From positions 1 through 25,150 of the forward strand of contig JAGTUY010000391.1 of NCBI GenBank assembly GCA_018224455.1: 25,150 nt of DNA. The letters run 5' to 3'. Below are positions 7,835 to 14,704 of the stretch, piece after piece. Both the position numbers and the translations under genes were made by a program. The notes below the pieces were generated by a model. That model did no database searches, was not told the origin of the DNA, and saw only the letters and a program-made list of their open reading frames with translations. How positions within the stretch are numbered: the stretch's first letter is position 1; each line of letters starts with the position of its first letter. This DNA comes from Desulfosarcina sp. GTDB lineage: Bacteria > Desulfobacterota > Desulfobacteria > Desulfobacterales > Desulfosarcinaceae.

Positions 7835-7931
7835 GTGGGAAATAACCGCCCACTTAAATCAATTAAATGAGTCGTAACATATTGTCATGATATAGCATAT
7901 TGAATGCGGGCGAATACGCCCAAAGTGGGCG
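7835..7931. promoter_or_regulatory. Candidate upstream activator sites (CGCCCA/TGGGCG half-sites)
   Basis: CGCCCA-AAG-TGGGCG at 7917-7931 is a perfect dyad just after the activator gene stop. A further CGCCCA half-site lies at 7847-7852, where GTGGG (7835-7839) pairs with CCCAC (7849-7853). These positions are about 75-170 bp upstream of the sigma-54 promoter, the normal range for enhancer sites of NtrC-type activators. No T-tract follows, so a terminator is less likely. Binding is inferred only. Confidence 0.5.
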
Positions 7932-7941
7932 AATTTGGCAC

Positions 7942-9714
7942 CTATGCTGGGGGCATCTTCCGAAAAAGCGCTCTGCGCGATATTCCCAGCAGGGAGGCTG
8001 CCTGGGTGCGGTTACCGCCTGCCTGGCGCAACGCTTTTGAGATGAGAGCCTGTTCCAATTGTTGGGTGGATTCACGAAGATTGAGTTCGGCCGGGATCGG
8101 TGCCGTTGCGAATTTTGGATCGGATGAGAGAAAATCAAGGTGCCCGAGGGCGACATAGCGCTGGAGAACATTGCCCAATTCGCGCACGTTCCCGGGCCAG
8201 TCATACGCGATCAGTGTATCCATGACACGGCCGGGAATGCTGGTCAGTCCGGAAGGCCCCTTCATTTTGCGTAAAAAGTGTTCCACCAGCAGCGGAATAT
8301 CCTGTTTACGGTGGCGCAAGGGTGGCAATTGAATCTGGATCACCTGGATACGATAGAAAAAATCATTGCGCATATGGCCGCTGTTGACCTTATCGTCCAA
8401 AACGGTGTTGGATGCCGATATAATCCGGAAATCAGCCAGATGGGTTTCGATGCCGCCGACTGGCCGGTATCCTCCGCCTTCGATGGCTCGCAAAAGCTTG
8501 GCCTGCATGTTGACGGTCAACTCGCTGACCTCATCAAGTAACAGCGTACCGCCATCGGCCATATCCAGGTAGCCCGGTGAATCCGCGTGGGCGCCGGAAA
8601 ATGATCCTTTGCGGTGGCCGAAAAATTCACGTTCGAACAGGGTCTCCTGGATCGCACCACAGTTCACCGCGACAAACCGTTCTTTCTTCCTGTCGCTGTG
8701 GTCATGGATGGCATGGGCCACCAACTCTTTGCCGGAACCGGATTCGCCGAATATGGCCACACTGGCATCCGTTGCGGCCGCCTTTAAAATGAGCTCGTAA
8801 ACCTCCTGCATAGCCGGCGAACGGCCAAGGATGTCGCCCAGTCGATAACGTTCTTTCAATGACGACCGCAACACGCGGTTTTCACTGTCCAACAGATCGG
8901 CCATTCGTTGGGCGGCCATCTGCTGCTCTTTGAATTCAGTGATATCCTTGAACGTTGACAGCAGCGCCGGCCGGCCCTTATAAGCGATCGGACTGTGACA
9001 GACCTGGATCCAGAAAGTCTTTTCGGATCGGGCAAGCTGGTGAACTTCTTCGACCTTGGCCTCAAGGGTGCCGTCACCGATTGATCCGAAGAGTCTGGAT
9101 ATATCGTCCGCATCATCCCCGGGGGGATGGTGTACGGGGGCATCGTGCACTTCCCCGGCCGAAGAGATGTTGAATAGTCGACAAAAGGCCGGATTGACGT
9201 AACAAAAGCGATTGTCTTGCACCAGGGAGACACCTTCGGCGACCTGCTCGGTCAGCACCCGATAACGTGACTCGCTTTCTTTGAGCGCCGCTTCAGAACG
9301 CTTTAGCCACAATACCTTGCTTAACCGCTCGCCAATCGCTCTCAACAGGCGATCTTCCTCCTCCAGAAACGGTCCGCCATCGCACACCGGGGGTTTTTGG
9401 ATATAGTAGACGTCCACGTCACCGACATGATTGCCGTTTAAAATGATTGGCGTATTCTGGTGCCAGTGTGTCGTCTTGAAATGCTTGGATTGGTATTCCT
9501 GACCGTCTAAATGGATCCGCGCACAAGCGTTTTCAGGATACTGCCAGGCTGCCGGAATCAGTTCAACGGCACGCTGCATGATCCATGACAGGGACACATC
9601 CTGGTTTTCAAAAAGGTTGGAAATACCGTACAGGCAGTTCAATTCCTTGATACGCTCGGTCAGCGCATTCGGGGCGGAGGAAATTGACAACGGTTTACAG
9701 AGGGCATTATCCAT
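7942..9714 (-). CDS. Sigma-54-dependent transcriptional activator (PAS, AAA+, Fis HTH)
   Basis: An enhancer-binding protein. The N-terminal half has a GAF-like helical segment (KELNCLYGISNLFE) and a PAS domain (ESRYRVLTEQVAEGVSLV through a TFKDITEFKEQQ end), so it senses a signal directly rather than by phosphorylation. The AAA+ domain has Walker A GESGSGKE, a GAFTGA-loop variant GSFSGA, Walker B GGTLLLDE and the DWPGNVREL arginine-region motif. The C-terminus is a Fis-type HTH (GGNRTQAASLLGISRRALFRKM). I prefer the ATG at 9714; an in-frame ATG at 9780 would add 22 AT-rich-coded residues, and neither has a good ribosome site. Its position just upstream of a sigma-54 promoter suggests it controls the gdhA-pnt operon. 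Confidence 0.93.
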   Translation of the reverse strand: MDNALCKPLSISSAPNALTERIKELNCLYGISNLFENQDVSLSWIMQRAVELIPAAWQYPENACARIHLDGQEYQSKHFKTTHWHQNTPIILNGNHVGDVDVYYIQKPPVCDGGPFLEEEDRLLRAIGERLSKVLWLKRSEAALKESESRYRVLTEQVAEGVSLVQDNRFCYVNPAFCRLFNISSAGEVHDAPVHHPPGDDADDISRLFGSIGDGTLEAKVEEVHQLARSEKTFWIQVCHSPIAYKGRPALLSTFKDITEFKEQQMAAQRMADLLDSENRVLRSSLKERYRLGDILGRSPAMQEVYELILKAAATDASVAIFGESGSGKELVAHAIHDHSDRKKERFVAVNCGAIQETLFEREFFGHRKGSFSGAHADSPGYLDMADGGTLLLDEVSELTVNMQAKLLRAIEGGGYRPVGGIETHLADFRIISASNTVLDDKVNSGHMRNDFFYRIQVIQIQLPPLRHRKQDIPLLVEHFLRKMKGPSGLTSIPGRVMDTLIAYDWPGNVRELGNVLQRYVALGHLDFLSSDPKFATAPIPAELNLRESTQQLEQALISKALRQAGGNRTQAASLLGISRRALFRKMPPA

Positions 9715-9780
9715 GATTTTTTTTAAGCTGAAAAATTTATTAATTTTAACATTTCCAGATATGTATTCGAAAAAAAGCAT

Positions 9781-10108
9781 AACTTGTCAAGGGATAAACC
9801 ACACCATGTGATTGGCCCAGAGCATGCTCTCGCCGGCCACGTGCTGCCTGATCAACCCGGACAGGGAGCACACCGTGGAGCGCGCTTTTGGCGCAGTCAA
9901 CCAGATGGCCGACCTGCTGAGGAGCAAATATCTGTCATGATCAAATCACCGGCATCGAAGCCGTTGCCATGCCGCCCATCACAGCTGAAAAGTAGCGACA
10001 TATTAGCTAAACCGGCTTGACCCGACCCGACGCTGATGTTAAGAGGAATGATCCGAACACCTTCGAAACAACCCCAATCCAGTCACTCGAAAAGGATGGG
10101 CATTCATC
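9781..10108. other. Gene-poor intergenic stretch
   Basis: About 330 bp without a convincing gene. At 9785-9790 the minus strand reads TTGACA, a possible -35 box for the activator gene, but the best -10 (TACATA) is spaced 19 nt away. On the + strand TTGACC (10017) with TAAGAG 17 nt later is a weak candidate promoter for the DUF2080/GNAT pair. A short coding-like remnant lies at 9824-9940. Confidence 0.4.
9824..9940 (+). pseudogene. Possible C-terminal gene remnant (38 codons)
   Basis: The + frame from ATG 9824 to TGA 9940 encodes 38 residues, including INPDREHTVERAFGAVNQMA, which has normal protein composition and ends like a C-terminus (LLRSKYLS). There is no ribosome site and an in-frame TGA lies only 18 nt upstream of the ATG. 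It may be the tail of a lost gene. I do not recognise the family, and chance cannot be excluded. Confidence 0.25.
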
Positions 10109-10294
10109 GTGGCAGACGACAAAAAAAACCAGATGGCCGAAGCGCCGCCGAGCCTGGCTCCCACAAAAGTAAAGTTCGAAATATACGGGGAGGAGATGAT
10201 CGAGAAACTGGTCAAATCCAGTGGCAACAGTGGCCGCGTCTATCTGCCTCCGGACTGGGTAGGCCGTCATGTGAAGATCATTCGGGTCGATTAA
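10109..10294 (+). CDS. DUF2080-like small protein (transposon-associated/AbrB-like)
   Basis: A 61-aa protein starting with GTG at 10109, with AGGA about 12 nt upstream. The N-terminal third is polar; the C-terminal part, FEIYGEEMIEKLVKSSGNSG then RVYLPPDWVGRHVKIIRVD, matches the DUF2080 pattern of small 'transposon-encoded' proteins that resemble AbrB/SpoVT swapped-hairpin DNA-binding domains. No transposase or terminal repeats are visible nearby, so a mobile element is not supported. It is followed 31 nt later by a GNAT acetyltransferase on the same strand. A regulatory or antitoxin-like role for the pair is possible but not shown. Confidence 0.7.
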   Translation: MADDKKNQMAEAPPSLAPTKVKFEIYGEEMIEKLVKSSGNSGRVYLPPDWVGRHVKIIRVD

Positions 10295-10325
10295 CCCCTA
10301 TTACGCAGAAAAAAGGACCATTGAC

Positions 10326-10760
10326 GTGGAAAATATCCGGATCAGAGAGCTTTCGGCAGCGGATGCGGACGATATCGCCGACATCTACGCATCCATTGTC
10401 CGAAAATCCGTAGATATGGACTTTAAAAAGCTGATTGAAAAGCATGCCCGAAGCGAAAATGACATCTGCTTCGTGGCCGAGTTGGACGGCCGGGTCATCG
10501 GGTTTATGATCAGCTACATCCTTACCTTCGGCTTCGGCATTGAAAAAAGCGCCTGGATCGCCACCCTTGGCGTCGATCCGGAATACATGGGCCAGGGCCT
10601 CGGCGACCGCCTGGCCCGTGAGATCTTCAAACTGTACAAGCGCATGGGAATCAGCCGCGTTTATACCTCGGTGCCCTGGGACTCTTCCGATCTGCTTTCG
10701 TTTTTCAAGACCCTGGGGTTCGACCGCAGCAAGTTCATCAATCTGAAAAAAGATCTTTGA
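10326..10760 (+). CDS. GNAT-family N-acetyltransferase (RimI-like)
   Basis: A 144-aa acetyl-CoA-dependent acyltransferase. It starts at GTG 10326 with AAAGGA upstream. The N-terminus IRIRELSAADADDIADIY is the typical GNAT first strand and helix. Motif A is TLGVDPEYMGQGLGDRLAREI (about 80-100), with the Q-G-L-G-D acetyl-CoA pyrophosphate loop. The C-terminal FFKTLGFDRS is motif B (usually FYxxxGF). The substrate cannot be told; RimI-like protein N-terminal acetylation or small-molecule acetylation are both possible. It lies 31 nt after the DUF2080-like gene and is convergent with bamI. Confidence 0.85.
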   Translation: MENIRIRELSAADADDIADIYASIVRKSVDMDFKKLIEKHARSENDICFVAELDGRVIGFMISYILTFGFGIEKSAWIATLGVDPEYMGQGLGDRLAREIFKLYKRMGISRVYTSVPWDSSDLLSFFKTLGFDRSKFINLKKDL

Positions 10761-10800
10761 CGGTTTCATCAACGCTAGCCGCAAGATGTATTTTTCGCTC

Positions 10801-10823
10801 ACCCGCGTGGCGGGTATACCGCC
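10801..10823. terminator. Overlapping alternative hairpins between convergent genes
   Basis: ACCCGC-GTG-GCGGGT (10801-10815) is a perfect 6-bp hairpin. It overlaps GGCGG-GTATA-CCGCC (10809-10823), so only one can form at a time. They lie between the GNAT stop and the bamI stop. No T-tract follows on either strand, so termination would be non-standard; the call is tentative. Confidence 0.35.
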
Positions 10824-10834
10824 CATCTTACTGC

Positions 10835-11449
10835 CTATTGCGTTGCAGCGGGATCGGATGATGCCGACGGAAACGCCAGGGCCTGGGTCAAGACGAAGGC
10901 GGCCTGGAGATAGGATGTCGGGCAGAGCGGGAAACATTCCTTGCAGTCGTTGCAAACCGTTGCGGCTATTTCCGGAATAAAACTGATCTCCTTCCTGATT
11001 CCTCGGTCAACAAATCCAATCGCGTCGGCCTTCTTGACCTCGGCACAGTACCTGACGCACAGACCGCAATGGATGCAAAATGAAGCGTCTTTTTCATAGC
11101 GGTCTTTATCTGCATTATAGTCCTTAGCAAAACGCTTTAATTCCGGGGAGTCCGGCGCATGGGCCAGCAACAGCTCCAAGATGGTCTTGCGGATTCGGTC
11201 GACCTTTTCCGATCGGGTTCTTACGACCAGCTTTTCTTCCACCGGGTAAACGCAGGAGACAACGAGCTTGGTCGATCCGCGTGACGCCACCTCTACGATG
11301 CAGAGCCGGCACCCCCCAAAGGGCTCCAGTTTTTCGTGGTGACAGAGCGTGGGGATCGATATCCCGGCGTTTTGGGCAGCTTCCAATATTGTCATCCCTT
11401 CACTGGCTCCAACGTTGACTCCATCGATCTGTAAAAGGATTTCACTCAT
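10835..11449 (-). CDS. bamI: Benzoyl-CoA reductase complex subunit BamI (NuoG N-terminal/HoxU-like)
   Basis: A 204-aa Fe-S protein corresponding to the N-terminal part of NuoG. Residues 1-75 form a plant-type [2Fe-2S] domain (PTLCHHEKLEPFGGCRLC, then VVSCVYPV). A His-Cys-like NuoG region follows, then [4Fe-4S] motifs CIHCGLCVRYC (about 140-150) and CNDCKECFPLCP (about 175-186). The molybdopterin-type domain of full NuoG is absent, as in small diaphorase subunits. It is the last gene of the bam operon; its ATG overlaps the end of bamH by 8 nt, showing translational coupling. With BamG and BamH it forms an NADH-dehydrogenase-like module that exchanges electrons with NAD(H). Confidence 0.9.
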   Translation of the reverse strand: MSEILLQIDGVNVGASEGMTILEAAQNAGISIPTLCHHEKLEPFGGCRLCIVEVASRGSTKLVVSCVYPVEEKLVVRTRSEKVDRIRKTILELLLAHAPDSPELKRFAKDYNADKDRYEKDASFCIHCGLCVRYCAEVKKADAIGFVDRGIRKEISFIPEIAATVCNDCKECFPLCPTSYLQAAFVLTQALAFPSASSDPAATQ

Positions 11450-13373
11450 TTTTTTTGCTCTTTCTGATTATGTTTCTTGCTTCTTCAGGCACAGCGGGCG
11501 GGACCGGTTCGCCGGAAATCTTTGCTACCGCGCCAAAACGCGAGGGGCAGACTTCGAAGCACGTTCCGCAGCGGGTGCATTTTTCCTGATCGATGACATG
11601 GATCTTCTTCTTGCCGCCGTCGATCGCCTCTGCAGGGCACTTGCGCAGGCAGATCATACAGGCCTGGCATTGGTTTGGATCGATGTAGTAGGCGATCAGC
11701 GCTTTGCAGGCCATCGCCGGGCAACGCTTCTCTTTGATGTGCGCCTCATATTCCTCCCTGAAGTATCGCAGCGTGCTTAGAAACGGATTCGGGGCACTCT
11801 TGCCCAACGCGCAAAGCGAGGCTTCCATGGCGGTCTCGGACAGTTCCTCCAGGATCTCGATGTCACCCGCTTTGCCCTTTCCGTGGGTGATGTTGGTCAG
11901 AATCCGGTTCATCTGCCGCAGGCCCTCACGGCAGGGGACACATTTACCGCAGGATTCGTCGGTGAGGAATTCAGTGAAGTACCTGGCCACATCCACCATG
12001 CAGGTATCTTCATCCAGAACGATCATCCCGCCCGACCCCATCATCGAGCCGGCCTGGGTCAATTCGTCAAACCCGACCTCCAGGTCCAATTGCGCTTCAG
12101 GGATACATCCACCGGACGGTCCGCCGGTCTGCACGGCTTTGAAACGCTTGCCATTGGGGATGCCGCCCCCGATATTGTAGATGATCTCTCTCAGGGTAAT
12201 GCCCATGGGGACTTCCACCAGCCCGGTATTGGTAATCTTGCCCACCAATGAGAAAATCTTCGTCCCTTTGCTGCCTTCGGTTCCGATCTGGGTAAACCAG
12301 TCGGCGCCGTTATTGACGATCAGCGGGATATTGGCCCATGTTTCAACGTTGTTCAAAACAGACGGTCTTTCCCACAGGCCTTTGATATTCGAGCGGGTGT
12401 ACTTGGGTCTGGGCTCACCCACCCGGCCCTCCAGGGCTGTCATCAAGGCCGTTGATTCACCACAGACAAACGCACCCGCCCCCTGGTGGACAATGACCTT
12501 GAAAGTAAAAGGTGAACCCAGAATATGCTCCCCGAGAAAACCATATGCTTCAGCATGCTCGATCGCCAGGTGGATATTTTTTACTGCCAGCGGGTATTCC
12601 TGTCGGACATAAATATAGCCCTCTTGTGCGCCGATGGCATAGCCGCCCAGGATCAGCCCTTCAAGGATGGCGTGTGGATTGCCTTCAAGCAGGGCCCTGT
12701 CCATAAATGCGCCGGGGTCACCCTCATCGGCATTGACGATCACATATTTAATGGGTTCCGGAGCATTTCGGGAACCTTCCCATTTCCTGCCTGCAGGGAA
12801 CCCGGCCCCCCCCCGCCCTCTGATGTTGGATTTTTTGACTTCCTCCAGGACCGCTACGTCCGTCATCTGAAAAAGCGCTTTGCTGAGCGCTGAATACCCG
12901 CCGATTGAGAGGTAGTCATCGATGCTCTTGGAATCTATTTTGATGTTATTGCACAGCAGCGTGCGTTTTTGATTCTTGTAAAAGGGGATGTCGGATTCCC
13001 GGGCAGCGCGTTCACCGGTAACGGGATCCTGGTAGAGCAGGCGCTCGACGATTTTATTCGCCTTGATTGTCTGAGAGACAATCTCGGGAACATCCTCAGC
13101 CGTTACCTGAAGATAGCATATCTCTTCAGGATAGATCACGACCACCGGTCCCCGCTCACAGAATCCAGGACATCCGGTCCCCTTGGTATCCACGTTGGCG
13201 GTCAGGCTCTCTTTTTCAATTTCCGCTTTAAAAGCGGCGATGACGGCGTCGGCACCGGAGGCCACGCAACCGGCGCCGGCACAAACCGAAATGCAAGGGG
13301 CGCTGGGATCCCTTTTGGACAATAGTTCCTGTCTGAATTGCTCTAATTCTTCAGGCGAATTTAACCGCGCCAT
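11442..13373 (-). CDS. bamH: Benzoyl-CoA reductase complex subunit BamH (NuoF-like, FMN/NADH)
   Basis: A 643-aa NuoF-like flavoprotein with extra domains. The N-terminus (1-110) is a thioredoxin-like [2Fe-2S] domain (CAGAGCVASG, then CPGFCERGP). Next is the FMN/NADH domain with RGRGGAGFPAGRKW (about 180) and NADEGDPGAFMDR, then SLBB, then the NuoF [4Fe-4S] site ESCGKCVPCREG (about 480). The C-terminus adds two ferredoxin [4Fe-4S] motifs, CQACMICLRKCP and CTRCGTCFEVCP, as in bifurcating hydrogenase-type NuoF homologues. Start ATG 13373 has a strong GGGGAG. It follows bamG by 9 nt. In the complex it is the likely NAD(H) site and a possible flavin branch point. Confidence 0.92.
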   Translation of the reverse strand: MARLNSPEELEQFRQELLSKRDPSAPCISVCAGAGCVASGADAVIAAFKAEIEKESLTANVDTKGTGCPGFCERGPVVVIYPEEICYLQVTAEDVPEIVSQTIKANKIVERLLYQDPVTGERAARESDIPFYKNQKRTLLCNNIKIDSKSIDDYLSIGGYSALSKALFQMTDVAVLEEVKKSNIRGRGGAGFPAGRKWEGSRNAPEPIKYVIVNADEGDPGAFMDRALLEGNPHAILEGLILGGYAIGAQEGYIYVRQEYPLAVKNIHLAIEHAEAYGFLGEHILGSPFTFKVIVHQGAGAFVCGESTALMTALEGRVGEPRPKYTRSNIKGLWERPSVLNNVETWANIPLIVNNGADWFTQIGTEGSKGTKIFSLVGKITNTGLVEVPMGITLREIIYNIGGGIPNGKRFKAVQTGGPSGGCIPEAQLDLEVGFDELTQAGSMMGSGGMIVLDEDTCMVDVARYFTEFLTDESCGKCVPCREGLRQMNRILTNITHGKGKAGDIEILEELSETAMEASLCALGKSAPNPFLSTLRYFREEYEAHIKEKRCPAMACKALIAYYIDPNQCQACMICLRKCPAEAIDGGKKKIHVIDQEKCTRCGTCFEVCPSRFGAVAKISGEPVPPAVPEEARNIIRKSKKNE

Positions 13374-13382
13374 AATTCTCCC

Positions 13383-13835
13383 CTACTGGTAAGTTTTTAG
13401 CACGTCTGCTGTCTGTCCCGGCGTCATCTTTCCATGGACTTTTCCATCCACTTCCAATACCGGCCCCAAGGCACAGCAGCCTAAACAGTTAACCGTTTCC
13501 AGGCTGAACTTGAAATCGAGGTCCGTTTCACCCGCTTTTATTCCGGTCGCCTCCTGCACGCTGTCAAGCACGCGGGGAGCACCGCGGACATGACAGGCCG
13601 TCCCCAAACAGATGTGAACCTGGTGGCGCCCCTTGGGAACGACACTGAAAGCCTTATAAAAGGTGGCGATGTGCTGCACCCGGGTTGAAGGGACGTTCAA
13701 TCGTTCGCTTACCCGTCTTAAGGCTTCCTTGGGAAGCCAGTTATTCTCACTTTGAATATCAAGCAATATTTGAATGAGTGCACTGGCGTCGCCGTGATGG
13801 TTGTCGATTATCTGATCAATTTTTTCAATTTCCAT
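13383..13835 (-). CDS. bamG: Benzoyl-CoA reductase complex subunit BamG (NuoE-like)
   Basis: A 150-aa thioredoxin-like [2Fe-2S] protein of the NuoE family. A helical N-terminal part (LIQILLDIQSENNWLPKEAL) is followed by the cluster domain with CLGTACHVRGA and CLGCCALGPV, giving the four expected Cys ligands. The ATG at 13835 is preferred because GGGA precedes it at a suitable distance; an ATG 15 nt upstream (13850) has no ribosome site. It lies between bamF and bamH, as in the canonical bam order, and works with BamH and BamI in the NADH-linked electron module. Confidence 0.92.
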   Translation of the reverse strand: MEIEKIDQIIDNHHGDASALIQILLDIQSENNWLPKEALRRVSERLNVPSTRVQHIATFYKAFSVVPKGRHQVHICLGTACHVRGAPRVLDSVQEATGIKAGETDLDFKFSLETVNCLGCCALGPVLEVDGKVHGKMTPGQTADVLKTYQ

Positions 13836-13887
13836 AAAGCGTTTCCCCATTTTCTGGCTGACCGCTGCTCAGCCACACCCGTTTCTT

Positions 13888-14655
13888 TCAGGCCAGTGCG
13901 TAACAATTGCTGGTTGTATCGTACCTGACCAACCCGTGCCGAGAAGAGCTGTTCATGTGCTTGGATACATCTGACGGGTTCAGGCCCAGCCTTTCTGATA
14001 TGTCGATCGTTGAAAGGGGTTTTTTCTTCAGAAGCAGCATGATCTGGCTGATGGCCAGTTTTTCGGTAAATATCTCATTGAACAACCGGTCAACCTGGCT
14101 GCTTTCGAAAAATTCAGTATACGCTTTTTTTGATTTTTCAGGTACTCGCAACCGCTCCCGTTCAACCAGTCGAAGGTAGGGGACCAGCTTCATGGCTGCT
14201 TCGAGTTTAAACCTGACCGTATTTACGTCGATGCCTTCACCTTCGCCGAGCGGTCCCAACGACTTGACCTGGGTGGTGAAATCATCAGTCGAATCGGCCA
14301 GCAGGTTTCCGTCCGCGCCGGACATAAATTCAATCCTCAGCCGCTCCGGATTGATGCCGATGTGACCCATTATTTTTTTGCACAGGTAGACGTTGGCCCA
14401 TGCATCGTAATTGCCGTGGGTGATGTAGTTGCACTCATCCAGGCGGCAACCACCGATAAACACGCCATCTTGTCCATTGAAGAATGCCCTGAGTATGAAT
14501 TCCAGGTCCACCCTGCCGGAACACATGACGCGAATAAGCCTGATATCAGTCGTATATTGCAGTCTGGAAACTCCAGCCAGGTCAGCGGCGCCGTACGCTC
14601 ACCAGTGGCAGACAAAACCCAATAGTCTTGGTTTAAATTCAGGATTAGTACTCAT
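13888..14655 (-). CDS. bamF: Selenoprotein BamF (MvhD-like electron-transfer subunit, Sec19)
   Basis: A 255-aa protein read through an in-frame TGA at 14599-14601. The true start is the ATG at 14655, with GGAG upstream; the first residues are followed by FVCHW-U-AYGAADLAGVSR and IRLIRVMCSGRVD, which match the conserved MvhD N-terminus (normally NWCSYAGADLAGVSR). Without read-through only residues 44-255 are found and the first Cys/Sec ligands of the [2Fe-2S] cluster are lost. GGCRLDECNY and MSADG-like segments follow. The C-terminal 60 residues resemble a winged helix (ISERLGLNPSDVSKHMN). It lies 49 nt after bamE. BamF is known as a selenoprotein in benzoate-degrading anaerobes; the subunit links the HdrA-like BamE to the rest of the complex. 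Confidence 0.92.
14564..14576 (-). promoter_or_regulatory. Candidate bacterial SECIS hairpin for BamF
   Basis: Starting 22 nt after the TGA, CTGGA-GTT-TCCAG forms a 5-bp stem with a 3-nt loop that begins with G, in the distance range of bacterial SECIS elements. Folding has not been computed. Confidence 0.5.
14599..14601 (-). other. Selenocysteine codon UGA in bamF (Sec19)
   Basis: An in-frame TGA at the position of the conserved Cys in the W-C motif of MvhD-family proteins. Both flanking peptides are conserved in the same frame, so a frameshift is excluded. Confidence 0.92.
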
Positions 14656-14704
14656 TCGTGGTCTCCATTTATTGGTAATCCCCATCGGCCGCCATGCTGA
14701 ACCG

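Noticed and set aside
7917..7931. Terminator of the activator gene
   Set aside because: The dyad is not followed by a T-tract, and related half-sites recur closer to the sigma-54 promoter, which fits activator sites better.
10109..10294. Active transposon suggested by the DUF2080-like protein
   Set aside because: No transposase, terminal inverted repeats or target duplication can be seen around it.
14370..14615. Minus-strand frame over the bamF start (81 codons)
   Set aside because: It is out of frame with the conserved MvhD-like N-terminus, which is recovered by reading through TGA from ATG 14655.
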